Below, one piece after another: positions 49,312 through 57,708 of a stretch of 64,000 nucleotides of DNA (position 1 is the stretch's first letter; each line of letters starts with the position of its first letter). The translations under genes and the position numbers were made by a program. The stretch covers positions 620,001-684,000 of the forward strand of contig JBMNIP010000002.1 of assembly GCA_050951005.1 (NCBI GenBank). The letters are read 5' to 3'. The stretch comes from UMGS1519 sp050951005. GTDB taxonomy: Bacteria > Actinomycetota > Coriobacteriia > Coriobacteriales > Eggerthellaceae. Below the pieces are notes generated by a model, which was not told where the DNA came from, did no database searches, and was given only the letters and a program-made list of their open reading frames with translations.

Positions 49312-50652
49312 CTATTGATCTCTCGATTCAGAAGAATGGAAGACCGCATCTTCCATCAATGGGCCGCTCGGTTCCCTGCCGAGGTGGAATTGCTCGACTT
49401 CCGGCGCAACGGCATGGAAGGTTGCAAGGTCGCCGCGGAACGTGCGCATCGACAGCCCCTGTCCTTCCGCACCGCTGGGATCGCATGCGCAGTACAGCTC
49501 GAAGAAGCGATCCGCGATGCTTACCGGTTTAATGGCCGGGTTGATCAGCGGCAGGTACATGAGGGTAGAGGTGGTGATGCCCACGACTTCGGTGCAGGAC
49601 CCTTCGGTCAGCAGCGTTTCCAACGGGATGGCATCCAGCTCGGCGTCATGGACCACCTGCACATCTGGGTGATTGCGCATGGCCGCATCCAGAAACTCGA
49701 TGACATCACGCAGGTTCTCACGTGGATGCAGCTTGAAGAAGACGCGCGAAAGGCCCATCTCCTCGAAAATCTGCAGGACGATTTCGTAATAAACGCTGGG
49801 GTCGCCGTACTTCTGGCTGGCGAAGACCACGTCCACCGATGAAAGGATCTCCTGCTCGCGGTGCGCAGGCGATGTTTCGAACGGAAGCTGATGGAGGGCA
49901 TCGATTTCGAAGGCCTGAACGGAGCGCATCTTGTCGGGAAAGCAGAAGAACCCGTTATCGAAATGCGGGACGATACCGAAACGGTACTTGCGCGGCGTCA
50001 GATGGACGATGCCGTTCACAATGCTCTCGAACAGGTTCTTGCGGGTGATGACTGATAGGATGGCGACGATCAGCTCCAGGAAACGCAGTACGAATTTCAC
50101 CAGATGGCCGATAATCCTGATAAGGTTGCGGCATGCTTTCGCAAGCTCGTGGCCCATACGGTGCAGCGACTCGGCAGGCGTGTACTGGCGCGCCTCGGTG
50201 TCGATATCCTCGAGGCCCGGGCAGCCCCACTTGTAGGTGGCCAAGCCCTCTTCCAGCATGTTCAGCGAGTAATCGGTGATGCCCAATTCGGCGAAAATAC
50301 GATCGAAGTAGGCATAATAGCGATTCGCATGGTGCAGGAACAACGTGACCTTGGTAGCTTCACCGACGATTTCACGTGTGCCTTCGAGCATGGCACGGTA
50401 CACCTTCGGCCGCCTCAATACCGTACGCGCGCTGGCCGGATAGTTCGGCAGGATGGTGACGGTATACCGGTCGAAGTCGTCGCTTTCCACCATGCTGACC
50501 AGGTTAGTGCGCAACTGCCTGTCGCGCACGGGAGTAAGAAGGAGGGAACGGGGATGAACCGGACGGAACGTCCGTATGTAGTTGATTTCGTTACGCACCT
50601 GGCCCACACGGGTCGCGACAAATATCGTGCATTCAGACTCGGTGTTCCCCAT
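49312..50652 (-). CDS. Polysialyltransferase-family-like protein
   Basis: A 446-residue protein that resembles the alpha-2,8-polysialyltransferase family by its late motifs: FFKLHPRENLRD near 310 and EVVGITTSTLMYLP near 355, which match the HP and S/T-S motifs of bacterial sialyltransferases. The middle region (about 180-215) is rich in hydrophobic and basic residues and could be membrane-associated. The start ATG at 50652 has only a weak ribosome site; a later start is possible. It is the first gene of the leftward locus. It likely polymerises or transfers the CMP-activated nonulosonic acid onto a surface glycan. Confidence 0.72.
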   Translation of the reverse strand: MGNTESECTIFVATRVGQVRNEINYIRTFRPVHPRSLLLTPVRDRQLRTNLVSMVESDDFDRYTVTILPNYPASARTVLRRPKVYRAMLEGTREIVGEATKVTLFLHHANRYYAYFDRIFAELGITDYSLNMLEEGLATYKWGCPGLEDIDTEARQYTPAESLHRMGHELAKACRNLIRIIGHLVKFVLRFLELIVAILSVITRKNLFESIVNGIVHLTPRKYRFGIVPHFDNGFFCFPDKMRSVQAFEIDALHQLPFETSPAHREQEILSSVDVVFASQKYGDPSVYYEIVLQIFEEMGLSRVFFKLHPRENLRDVIEFLDAAMRNHPDVQVVHDAELDAIPLETLLTEGSCTEVVGITTSTLMYLPLINPAIKPVSIADRFFELYCACDPSGAEGQGLSMRTFRGDLATFHAVAPEVEQFHLGREPSGPLMEDAVFHSSESRDQ

Positions 50653-50905
50653 GTGTCGATCAGCGCGTACGACAGCAGTGGTGTCGACGCGTCATCCCTT
50701 TCCTTACCAGGCATGTGCCCATATCGTGCTTAACGCAGACAGTATGGAACGGAATTGTCCTGGGACGGGAAATTTGACACCTATGTAACAATTACCAGCC
50801 GGATTTCACCACAATGAACCATTCCCTTACAAACAGGGGACGGTTCTTTGCCATAACAAAGGGAGGGTAAACGATCAGGGGCCGGCCCTGTAGACGGGAT
50901 GACAG
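50653..50905. repeat. Intergenic hairpin of REP-like form upstream of the nonulosonate locus
   Basis: No gene is seen in these 250 bases. At 50816-50846 the arms GAACC/GGTTC and TTCCC/GGGGA pair around a 9-base loop, and the motif GGGGACGGTTCTTT lies on its right arm. Repeated extragenic palindromes of similar sequence occur in several bacteria, but one copy here is not proof. A second palindrome, CAGGGGCCGGCCCTG, lies at 50876-50890, 16 bases past the cbiO stop. Confidence 0.4.
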
Positions 50906-51763
50906 CTACCGGTTGATATGAATGTGCGGCATGTCGGAGTATTCGTGCTGCTCGCCCATGTAGATGAAATAATCGGCGAGCGCATCGGCAAGGGACTGGT
51001 CATGCGTGCTGACAATCAACGTCTTCCCCGAGGTCTTCAGCGCCTTCAGGAATCCGTAGAGCCAATCGCGCGTCTTGATATCGAGGCCGTTCAGCGGCTC
51101 GTCGAAGCAGTAGACATCGGGATTCATGCTGAGCACGCATGCGATTGCAACCTTCTTCTTCTCGCCGCCTGACAGATGGTACGGGGCGCGGGCGCGGAGT
51201 TTTTCGATATCCAACAGACGGCAGGCGTCATCAACGCGGCGCGCAACTTCTTCCTCGGACAGCCCCATCTGGCGCGGTCCGAAAGCGATCTCCTCTTCCA
51301 CGTTCGAGCAGAACAGCTGCGCATCGCTGTCCTGGAAGATGAATCCCACACGCTGATGCAGGCGCTTGGCAAACCGCGCGTCCTTCATGCGCTTGGCATC
51401 CACCTGCTGCCCGTCGAAGTAATACGCTCCCTGCTGCGGGAAAATCAACCCATTGATGGCCTTGAGCAGCGTCGATTTGCCGGAGCCGTTGTATCCCATG
51501 AGCACCGCCGAGTCGCCCGGATAGATAGCAAGATCGATATGGCGCAGCGTTGCCTCGTCATCATAGGCGAAGCAGAAATCATCGAAGCGAATCACCGGCT
51601 CTGCCTCGGGATGGCGATGCGGCAGCGTGTCTTCTTCCGAATGACGATGCGCCTTGACCTCAGGCTCTCCCGGATGAGGCATCTCATCGGCCGCATGCGG
51701 CGTCGGCTGCCCGGTATGCACATGGGGATGCGGATCGTCGGTATGGGTATGGACGAAGGCCAT
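50906..51763 (-). CDS. cbiO: CbiO-type ATPase with His-rich N-terminus
   Basis: A 285-residue ATP-binding component of an ECF-type cobalt/nickel importer. Walker A GYNGSGKST is at 90-98, the signature LSGGEKKKV and Walker B YCFDEPLNGLD follow. The first 51 residues hold 11 histidines (HTHTDDPHPHVH and HRHSEEDTLPHRH segments), an unusual addition that could bind cobalt, nickel or zinc in the cytoplasm. The ATG at 51763 overlaps the stop of cbiQ by one base (TGATG) and follows CAAGGAG. It acts with CbiM and CbiQ. Vitamin B12 or nickel-enzyme supply is the likely purpose. Confidence 0.92.
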   Translation of the reverse strand: MAFVHTHTDDPHPHVHTGQPTPHAADEMPHPGEPEVKAHRHSEEDTLPHRHPEAEPVIRFDDFCFAYDDEATLRHIDLAIYPGDSAVLMGYNGSGKSTLLKAINGLIFPQQGAYYFDGQQVDAKRMKDARFAKRLHQRVGFIFQDSDAQLFCSNVEEEIAFGPRQMGLSEEEVARRVDDACRLLDIEKLRARAPYHLSGGEKKKVAIACVLSMNPDVYCFDEPLNGLDIKTRDWLYGFLKALKTSGKTLIVSTHDQSLADALADYFIYMGEQHEYSDMPHIHINR

Positions 51764-52578
51764 CACATCGCTCCTTGCAGGTAGATGAATGATGCGACGA
51801 GAAGCGCAACCCCGGCGAACCACGCCAGGTCGATTGCGCGCCATTGCCGTTCTTTCGGCACCGGATACTCCCCCTCGAATCCACGGCAGCACATGGCGTC
51901 ATACGCAGCGCTTGCCGCCTCGCTCGTTTTCAGGAACACCGTGCCGCCGATGCCGCCGACACTTTTGCCCTTGTCCTGGTTGCGCCCGACACTGCGCAGC
52001 CTCAGCGCTTCCAGCATCTGCAGGGCAATACGCCCCAGACGGACGATGTTCTTCAGGGCAAGGTCGATGGTGAAGATGAACAGGTTCGGCACATGGAAGA
52101 CCCGCAATGCCGCCGTCAGCTGATTATACGGGGTGGTCAGCGCCACCGTCATGGCCGTGCCCACGGATACCAGCACCTTCGTGGCGATGAGCACCGCCGA
52201 ATGGGATTGTCCGATGAAGATGGCGGGCAGCATGATGGCAAAGGTGAGACCTGCGGCAGCAAGGGCGACGCCCACGATGCGCTTGAGCACATCGCCGGGG
52301 ATGAAGCACAGCCGAACCATCAGGCAGGCCAGCAGGACCAGCACATAGAAATAATTCGATGACAGGGAAGCAAGCAGGATGACCGCCAGGCCGACGATGA
52401 GCTTCGCCGGGGCCGAAGGGGAGAATCTCGACGCCTGGCCATCATCCAGGCGGAAGTTCACCAACACACCCGTGATGGAAAGCATGCTCTTGCCGATGAA
52501 GCGGTCCCTGTCGGGAACCGGCTCGTAGTCTTCCGGTTCGAGCAGCCACGACGGGATGGTTTGTGCCGGTTGGGCCAT
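51763..52578 (-). CDS. cbiQ: CbiQ-type ECF transmembrane protein
   Basis: A 271-residue membrane coupling component. Four to five TM segments are followed by the coupling helices with EALRLRS and the AYDAMCCRGFEGEYP motif, which carries the second A-R-G-type element that contacts the ATPase. The gene abuts the cbiM stop directly and overlaps cbiO by one base, so the three are one transcript. The N-terminus has a hydrophilic extension of about 30 residues before the first TM. It moves conformational change from CbiO to CbiM. Confidence 0.88.
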   Translation of the reverse strand: MAQPAQTIPSWLLEPEDYEPVPDRDRFIGKSMLSITGVLVNFRLDDGQASRFSPSAPAKLIVGLAVILLASLSSNYFYVLVLLACLMVRLCFIPGDVLKRIVGVALAAAGLTFAIMLPAIFIGQSHSAVLIATKVLVSVGTAMTVALTTPYNQLTAALRVFHVPNLFIFTIDLALKNIVRLGRIALQMLEALRLRSVGRNQDKGKSVGGIGGTVFLKTSEAASAAYDAMCCRGFEGEYPVPKERQWRAIDLAWFAGVALLVASFIYLQGAM

Positions 52579-53589
52579 CTATGCCTTCGCTCCATCAAAA
52601 TCAACGGTCTTCTTCATGCACGCGGCGATGACACGGAACACGATCACCAGCAGCGCTACCCCGATGATAGCGCTGAGGATGTAGCCTGCCCAGTCAGGCA
52701 GCGCGCCCACGGAATAGTCCGGCATCAAAGCCGTCCACTCCCATCCCTCGCCCAAGCCGACCGGGGTATAGCCCACCAAATCGGCCAGGTCCTCGGTGCT
52801 CCATTCGCCCCAGGCATCGCCTTGGGCGATCAGGCCCAACGGTGTGGCGATAACGAGCACGGCAATCAGGGCGTACACCGGGCCGTACGATTTCTTGGCA
52901 GCATCCGCGGAAGCTTGCGTCTGGATGGCAAAGCTCGGCGCCACCTTCCGCACGAAGGCCAGGATGCCAACCGTGAATACCACCTCAGCGGCACCGAATA
53001 CCGTCAGATGGCCGAGGAGCATGGCGGGAACGGAGATCCATAACGGATACGGGCAGTACAGCGCATGGCCCGCATCATCGGTAAATAGCAGAGGCTGGAC
53101 GCCGAATTCGATAGCCGCACAGAGCGCCGCGCAGTTGATGGCGATATAGGCGCCGATGCCGGCGGCGATCAGCTCATTGCGCAGGCACTTCTTCGTATGC
53201 CTGCAGATAACGGAATAGATGCCGTAGCCCACAAGCGGCAAGACGAATGCCATATTGAAGCAGTTGGCGCCGATGGCCAGGATTCCGCCGTCTCCGAAGA
53301 ACACCGCCTGGATAATCAGCGCGATGGAAACGGCTATGCACGAGGCCCAAGGACCGAAGAGTATAGCAACCAGGGTGCCGCAGACCGCATGGCCGGTGGT
53401 ACCCCCGGGAAGCGGGATATTGAACATCATCGCCAGAAAGCAGAACGCTGCAGCAACACCCAGAAGCGGCATCTTCTCTCGCGGCACCGTCTCGTGCACC
53501 TTCTTGATGGCATGCGCCCAGACAGGGATCATGGCAATGCCGAATACCCCACAGGTCGACGGGCTCAGATAGTTCTCAGGAATATGCAT
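52579..53589 (-). CDS. cbiM: CbiM-type substrate-binding component with fused CbiN-like tail
   Basis: A 336-residue membrane protein that binds Co2+ or Ni2+. The N-terminal MHIPENYLSP is the metal-binding signature of CbiM/NikM, in which the free N-terminus and His2 coordinate the metal. Residues up to about 220 form the classical S-component; the last 100 residues have two further TM segments linked by a loop and replace the separate CbiN protein. ATG at 53589 follows GGGAGATAGGCC. No cobalamin riboswitch was recognised in the 400-base upstream gap. It leads the cbiMQO operon. Confidence 0.92.
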   Translation of the reverse strand: MHIPENYLSPSTCGVFGIAMIPVWAHAIKKVHETVPREKMPLLGVAAAFCFLAMMFNIPLPGGTTGHAVCGTLVAILFGPWASCIAVSIALIIQAVFFGDGGILAIGANCFNMAFVLPLVGYGIYSVICRHTKKCLRNELIAAGIGAYIAINCAALCAAIEFGVQPLLFTDDAGHALYCPYPLWISVPAMLLGHLTVFGAAEVVFTVGILAFVRKVAPSFAIQTQASADAAKKSYGPVYALIAVLVIATPLGLIAQGDAWGEWSTEDLADLVGYTPVGLGEGWEWTALMPDYSVGALPDWAGYILSAIIGVALLVIVFRVIAACMKKTVDFDGAKA

Positions 53590-53990
53590 GGCCTATCTCC
53601 CAACCTTAGATTTCAATGTATCTCAGTAATATCGACGCTCTCTTATTCCGGTCTGGGCTGGTACCGTTTCCCTGACCGCGACAAGAGTAACACATTTTTT
53701 AAATACTTCACACGACTAGTCGGGGAATGGAGACTATCGCGGAAAAATGTCCCATCTCCCTCCCTGCCGTGGATCCTCCGTCCCCCATATGCCGGTCTGC
53801 TCTCACTTGCAAACTTTTCGCTACGAGTGCAGACGGGGAAGCCTGAGCGCTCTGCGTACGCGATTATCCTGCGACAAACTTCAACGCTTGCGCTTGCATG
53901 TTGCAACAGGCGTGCCATAATAGACGCGTTTACTCCAACAGCAATACGCATATTCGCATCATCCCAGATAAGGATGGAGAGGTTACTTCG
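53590..53990. other. Divergent gap upstream of cbiM
   Basis: About 400 bases without a gene. An AT-rich stretch (53690-53710) and a 10-base palindrome CGACTAGTCG (53713-53722) lie in the middle. I looked for the conserved cobalamin-box and a NikR-type repeat and found neither. It serves cbiM leftward and the coiled-coil protein rightward. Confidence 0.4.
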
Positions 53991-54629
53991 ATGAATCAGC
54001 AGGGCACATCGCTTTCGCAGATAGCCAAACGATACGGCATCTCCACGCAAACGCTGCGCCGGCGCATCGAACAGCATCCCGAGCTGGGCATCAAACTGGT
54101 TGCCCGCAAGCGCACCCTTCTCGACGCGAATCAGACGGCAGCCCTCTGCGCGATTCTGGATAAGCTCTATCGCTTCGACGATGGGAAAGAAGCCCCAGGC
54201 AATCATACTGGAGACAATCGGGCAAGCCGCTCATCGGCAAAGACCCCGGCCGAAAAACGTGCGCAATCTACCGTGTCCGCCGGAACCCACGCAGGCGCAC
54301 CAACCGATCTGGATGCCGCGCTCGCGCGCATCGCTGAACTGGAGAAGAAGAACGCCGAGCTCGTCACCGAAACGCAGCGCCTGCACACGGACATCGCCGT
54401 GGCAAATGCGCGGGCGGAGGAGCGCGGTACCTATATCGCCACTCTCGAGCGCCGGGCTGACGCCTATCCCAGGCTATTGAAGGAAGGCAAAGACGAAGCC
54501 CGGGCGGCCGGCCTCGTCGAAGGCAAGACCCAGGGCATGGAAACGGGACGCGAAGCCGGCATCGCCGAGGAGCGCTCCCGTTGGGAGCAGATGGGTCGCT
54601 GGAAGCGCTTCTTCGCAAAGAAGCATTGA
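53991..54629 (+). CDS. HTH and coiled-coil protein (DUF536-like shape)
   Basis: A 212-residue protein. The first 45 residues form a MerR/Rep-like helix-turn-helix (SLSQIAKRYGISTQTLRRRIEQHPELG). A low-complexity linker (residues 65-100) follows. A long coiled coil lies at about 105-160 (LARIAELEKKNAELVTETQRL), and a basic amphipathic end WEQMGRWKRFFAKKH could touch membrane or DNA. This order of HTH, coiled coil and basic aromatic tail recalls DUF536 proteins of Firmicute plasmids. ATG at 53991 follows GGAGAGG. It is a single-gene unit divergent from cbiM. No plasmid replication gene is present nearby, so its role is unclear. Confidence 0.7.
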   Translation: MNQQGTSLSQIAKRYGISTQTLRRRIEQHPELGIKLVARKRTLLDANQTAALCAILDKLYRFDDGKEAPGNHTGDNRASRSSAKTPAEKRAQSTVSAGTHAGAPTDLDAALARIAELEKKNAELVTETQRLHTDIAVANARAEERGTYIATLERRADAYPRLLKEGKDEARAAGLVEGKTQGMETGREAGIAEERSRWEQMGRWKRFFAKKH

Positions 54630-54701
54630 GGCAGACGAAGCGTCCCGAAAGCGCCGGTTATACTGCATAACCGCAATCGAGCGCCCCCGAATGCCTGAGC
54701 T

Positions 54702-55046
54702 TTACAGGTTCTCGTCGCCCCATTCTTTGAGCTCCATCAGAATCGGAATCAACGTCTTGCCCTTCTCGGTAAGTTCGTATTCCACCCGGACGGGCATCTC
54801 GTTGTATTGCCGACGGAGCACCAGGCCGCTTTCCCCCAACTCCCTCAGCGAATTCGCCAGCATCGTATTCGTGATTCCGTAGATCATGCGTCGCAGCTGC
54901 CCATAGCGCACCGTACCGCTTTCGTTGATGGCGCACAGGATGAGGATCTTCCATTTCCCGCCAACCACATCCAGTACCTTGCGTAACGCACAGCCCGGCC
55001 CAGCGATGGTGGGAACCGCCGTTGAGAAGCAATCGTCTTTCGCCAT
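54702..55046 (-). CDS. HxlR-family transcriptional regulator
   Basis: A 114-residue MarR-like regulator of the HxlR group. The winged helix is seen in LDVVGGKWKILILCAI, RYGQLRRMIYGITNTMLANSLREL and YELTEKGKTLIP, given here as its main motifs. Two cysteines near the N-terminus (residues 6 and 19) and one at 38 are in the usual place for thiol-based sensing in HypR-like members, which is inference. It is divergent from thioredoxin, and operator elements (CAGTAT/ATACTG and two ATACCACATAT copies) lie in the gap. It probably controls the thioredoxin gene and itself. Confidence 0.88.
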   Translation of the reverse strand: MAKDDCFSTAVPTIAGPGCALRKVLDVVGGKWKILILCAINESGTVRYGQLRRMIYGITNTMLANSLRELGESGLVLRRQYNEMPVRVEYELTEKGKTLIPILMELKEWGDENL

Positions 55047-55076
55047 GGTGCGTCCCTTTCCCTGGTAAGAAATTCA

Positions 55077-55131
55077 ATACCACATATCTATTAACTGCGT
55101 ACTTGCTCAGTATTTTATACCACATATACTG
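55077..55131. promoter_or_regulatory. Thioredoxin promoter with operator repeats
   Basis: TTGCTC (55103-55108) and TATACT (55125-55130) have 16 bases between and form a rightward promoter. The inverted repeat CAGTAT-N12-ATACTG (55108-55131) overlaps it. A direct repeat ATACCACATAT lies at 55077-55087 and 55117-55127, exactly 40 bases apart. Both suit regulation by the divergent HxlR protein. Confidence 0.6.
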
Positions 55132-55163
55132 AAGGTGAAAGCAACGAAGGAAAGGACCCCAAT

Positions 55164-55487
55164 ATGACACGCGAATTGACTTCCGCAGACTTCAAGCAGG
55201 AAATCCTCGAGGGAAATGCCCCGGCCATGATCGACTTCTACGCCGATTGGTGCGGCCCCTGCCGTTCCATGGCACCCACCGTCGAACAACTAAGCGCCGA
55301 CTACAACGGCAAAGTTAAGATCGCCAAGGTCAACGTGGACAAGAATCCCGACATTGCCCAGCAGTTCGGCGTGATGAGCATCCCTACGTTCGCCTTCTTC
55401 AAGAACGGGCGCATGGTCGACTCCACACTCGGCGCCCAACCGCGCGCCGCGCTCGAAGACCGTCTGCAGGCGCTGATGAGGGCATAA
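55164..55487 (+). CDS. Thioredoxin
   Basis: A 107-residue cytoplasmic thiol-disulfide reductant. The active site WCGPC is at residues 29-33, the cis-proline in MSIPTFAFF, and the conserved DFYADWCGPC approach is normal. AAGGAAAGG precedes the ATG at 55164. It is a single-gene unit divergent from an HxlR regulator with an operator at its promoter and closed by a hairpin terminator. No thioredoxin reductase gene is adjacent. The pairing suggests a redox-controlled thioredoxin rather than a housekeeping copy. Confidence 0.95.
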   Translation: MTRELTSADFKQEILEGNAPAMIDFYADWCGPCRSMAPTVEQLSADYNGKVKIAKVNVDKNPDIAQQFGVMSIPTFAFFKNGRMVDSTLGAQPRAALEDRLQALMRA

Positions 55488-55538
55488 ACACGATAATGTT
55501 GCCGTGGAACAGACGGCAGCGGCAAACCTCCTTCCAGA

Positions 55539-55564
55539 GGGCGGCGGGGATGATTCCGCCGCCC
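55539..55564 (+). terminator. Hairpin terminator after thioredoxin
   Basis: A perfect 9-base stem, GGGCGGCGG/CCGCCGCCC, with an 8-base loop and TTCTTGT after it. It lies 52 bases past the thioredoxin stop. Confidence 0.75.
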
Positions 55565-55707
55565 TTCTTGTATATCGTCCTGAATATGCAACCGACGGCC
55601 GATGCTCGCCAACAAGCCCGCGACACCTACCTAATGCCTGCGCAAACCGCAAGGAAAAAGGAGTAGGCTGGCAAGTAGGCGAACGCATCCCGAGAAGGAG
55701 GTGCATC

Positions 55708-56634
55708 ATGGCACGGACTCCCCGTTATCGCGTCCAGAAGCTCTACGACGAGCATGGCAGGGTGATGCCCCATTTCCTGGACGATGAATTCTACTCGTAC
55801 AGCCCTTCATGGGAAACAGCCATGAGCAACTCGGGTTTCTCATCGATCATCGAGCGCGACCTGGTGGCCGAACGCCGAGCAGATTCCGCACTGGACTATC
55901 TGGCAAAGCTTGCCCCCAATGAACGCGTCCGCACGCATTTCCTGTACTGGTTGCACATCATCGATGACGAACTTGACCCTTGGACTACCGGCGGAGCCAT
56001 CCATTTCCGTCCCCATTGGGCACGTGTGCTGATGCTTGCACTGGCCATGGGCGATGCGGCGGGACTTTCCGATGCCGACCTGGATGCTCTGGCCGCAGCC
56101 GCCGTCTTCCACGACTCCCGGCGCAAGAACCCCTACTTGGATACCGGGCACGGCGATCGCGCCGCCCACTACTATGCCGACTTCCACGCACGCAGACAGA
56201 AATCGCAGAGCGAAACACCAGCCGACGCTTCCGCCGAAAGGCCCCGCGTGCCCTTCGACCCGCGCGCCTACCTTGCCATGCAATGGCACGACCGTGACGA
56301 CCGGGAAGGCCTGAACGTCATCAACCGGGCACAGGAACGCGACGAGCTGCCCACCGCATCGGCCAGCCGCGAGAAACGCGGCCATCTGGCATCGGTGGAA
56401 AGCGCATTCCGCGGCATGGACCACCGTGACCTACTGCTGCCGAACGGGCTGGCCGACGCCCTCCCCGAAGGCGCCGATGCCGATGCCGCAACGCTCTACC
56501 GCATGTTCAAGGACGCTGACGGCCTGGACCGTATCAGACTGGGAGAAAACGGGCTGGACCCGCGCTTCCTGCGATTCCAATATGCCTGGGACGCCCTGCC
56601 GTTTGCCAAGGAGCTGCTGGCAGCAAGCGAATAG
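55708..56634 (+). CDS. HD-domain-like hydrolase
   Basis: A 308-residue cytoplasmic protein. The stretch AAAVFHDSRRKNPYLDTGHGDRAA at about residues 130-153, here named by FHDSRR and GHGDRAA, matches the HD pattern with H, HD and a later H that bind divalent metal. The aspartate of a later motif (QWHDRDDREG near 193) could complete the set. The N-terminus and C-terminus have no known domain. ATG at 55708 follows AGAAGGAGG. HD proteins hydrolyse nucleotides, cyclic nucleotides or phosphates; which is unknown here. It overlaps by 101 bases with the convergent small membrane-protein frame at 56534. Confidence 0.72.
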   Translation: MARTPRYRVQKLYDEHGRVMPHFLDDEFYSYSPSWETAMSNSGFSSIIERDLVAERRADSALDYLAKLAPNERVRTHFLYWLHIIDDELDPWTTGGAIHFRPHWARVLMLALAMGDAAGLSDADLDALAAAAVFHDSRRKNPYLDTGHGDRAAHYYADFHARRQKSQSETPADASAERPRVPFDPRAYLAMQWHDRDDREGLNVINRAQERDELPTASASREKRGHLASVESAFRGMDHRDLLLPNGLADALPEGADADAATLYRMFKDADGLDRIRLGENGLDPRFLRFQYAWDALPFAKELLAASE

Positions 56635-56908
56635 CAACGCAGAACGGGCAGGATGCGATACGCAACCTGCCCGTCTCGCTTTCGGCCTCGAGAACCCGCA
56701 GAGAATCGCTGATCACGCCGCGCTGCGCCTTCGCGAGAAGCACAACGGCCCAAGCGGCGACCAGCACGCCGAGTTCGATCGATCCCGTTCCGATGCCCGA
56801 GGCGCTGTCGGCGGTCAGGTAGTTGAAGCGGGTGAAGACGTCGAAAAGGATGCCGATGGAAAGAACGTAGAAAGCCGCCCGGTAGATTGGCGCCAGGATG
56901 GATGACAT
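56534..56908 (-). CDS. Small two-TM membrane protein (doubtful C-terminus)
   Basis: A 124-residue frame with two clear hydrophobic segments: LAPIYRAAFYVLSIGILFDVF and IELGVLVAAWAVVLLAKAQ, both within the first 70 residues. The ATG at 56908 follows AAGGACG. After about residue 80 the sequence loses the protein-like pattern and runs antisense into the HD gene, so a frameshift or a later-gained extension is possible. I do not recognise the family, although some DUF3796/DUF6773-type proteins look alike. The upstream plsY gene is in the same direction with 60 bases between. Confidence 0.45.
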   Translation of the reverse strand: MSSILAPIYRAAFYVLSIGILFDVFTRFNYLTADSASGIGTGSIELGVLVAAWAVVLLAKAQRGVISDSLRVLEAESETGRLRIASCPFCVAIRLLPAAPWQTAGRPRHIGIAGSAGPARFLPV

Positions 56909-56967
56909 CCGTTCGTCCTTGGCGCCAGAACAGCAGAACGGCTTATGGCCGCAAAGGAACACCGCGG

Positions 56968-57624
56968 CTATTTCTTCGTGCCGTTATTTCGAGAACCGAC
57001 CCGCCCGCGATACCAACTGGCTGCCGCCAGCACCGCCAAGACGATGGCGAACGCAAGTACCTCGGCAGGCGCTGCGACAATAACCATCTCAAGGGTGAAG
57101 GCACAGACGATCAGGAGCGCCGCCACGCCCAGCTTATGCGACGCAACCACCACCGCCAGGCCGATCAGGCAGGCAAGACCTCCCAGCGGCGGATTGAACA
57201 AGATGACGGCAGTACAGGTGACGGCCACGCCCTTGCCTCCGGAAAAGCCGTGCCAGAAGGGAAAATCGTGGCCCAAGACCGCACCGATGCCGGCGCAGGC
57301 CGTGGACAGGCAGCCGGAATGCGGGAACGCGATGCCGCCGGGGCACGCTACCAGAAGCTTCAGGAGGCCTCCGGCATCCGGGATGGTGGCGCAGACCAGC
57401 GCGGCAAGTGCAACGGCGAAAATCGTTTTCAGGATGTCTCCCGCCAGCACGAGCGCCGCCCACGCAGGTCCGAGCTGTGCCCCGACGTTTGCCATGCCGG
57501 GGTTGCCCGAACCGACATCGAAAGCATGCTTGCCGGTACGAGCACGCATCACGGCATCGGCCGTCAGGAAACAGCCGCACAGATAGCCGATGGCCGCACA
57601 GAGCAGCGCTGCCAACAGGTCCAT
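56968..57624 (-). CDS. plsY: Glycerol-3-phosphate acyltransferase PlsY-like
   Basis: A 218-residue membrane enzyme that moves an acyl group from acyl-phosphate to glycerol-3-phosphate. The three PlsY motifs are present: GSGNPGMANVGAQLG (the usual GSGNxGATN with M for A-T), GDILKTIFAV, and GHDFPFWHGFSGGKGVAV. The membrane pattern of five to six TM segments fits. The first motif is slightly changed from the consensus, so this may be a second, specialised copy rather than the main PlsY of the cell. The ATG at 57624 follows GAAGGGGGC. It lies near a terminator and the BASS gene. Confidence 0.82.
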   Translation of the reverse strand: MDLLAALLCAAIGYLCGCFLTADAVMRARTGKHAFDVGSGNPGMANVGAQLGPAWAALVLAGDILKTIFAVALAALVCATIPDAGGLLKLLVACPGGIAFPHSGCLSTACAGIGAVLGHDFPFWHGFSGGKGVAVTCTAVILFNPPLGGLACLIGLAVVVASHKLGVAALLIVCAFTLEMVIVAAPAEVLAFAIVLAVLAAASWYRGRVGSRNNGTKK

Positions 57625-57708
57625 GGCACGCCCCCTTCAATCTGGCCGAATGCCCCTGTCGATGCCTTCATGATAGCAAGCGACAATAGATAGCGAGCCG
57701 TCCCCGCC

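Noticed and set aside
53590..53990. Possible cobalamin riboswitch before cbiM
   Set aside because: I found no conserved B12-box or the expected multi-stem layout; only a 10-base palindrome is visible.
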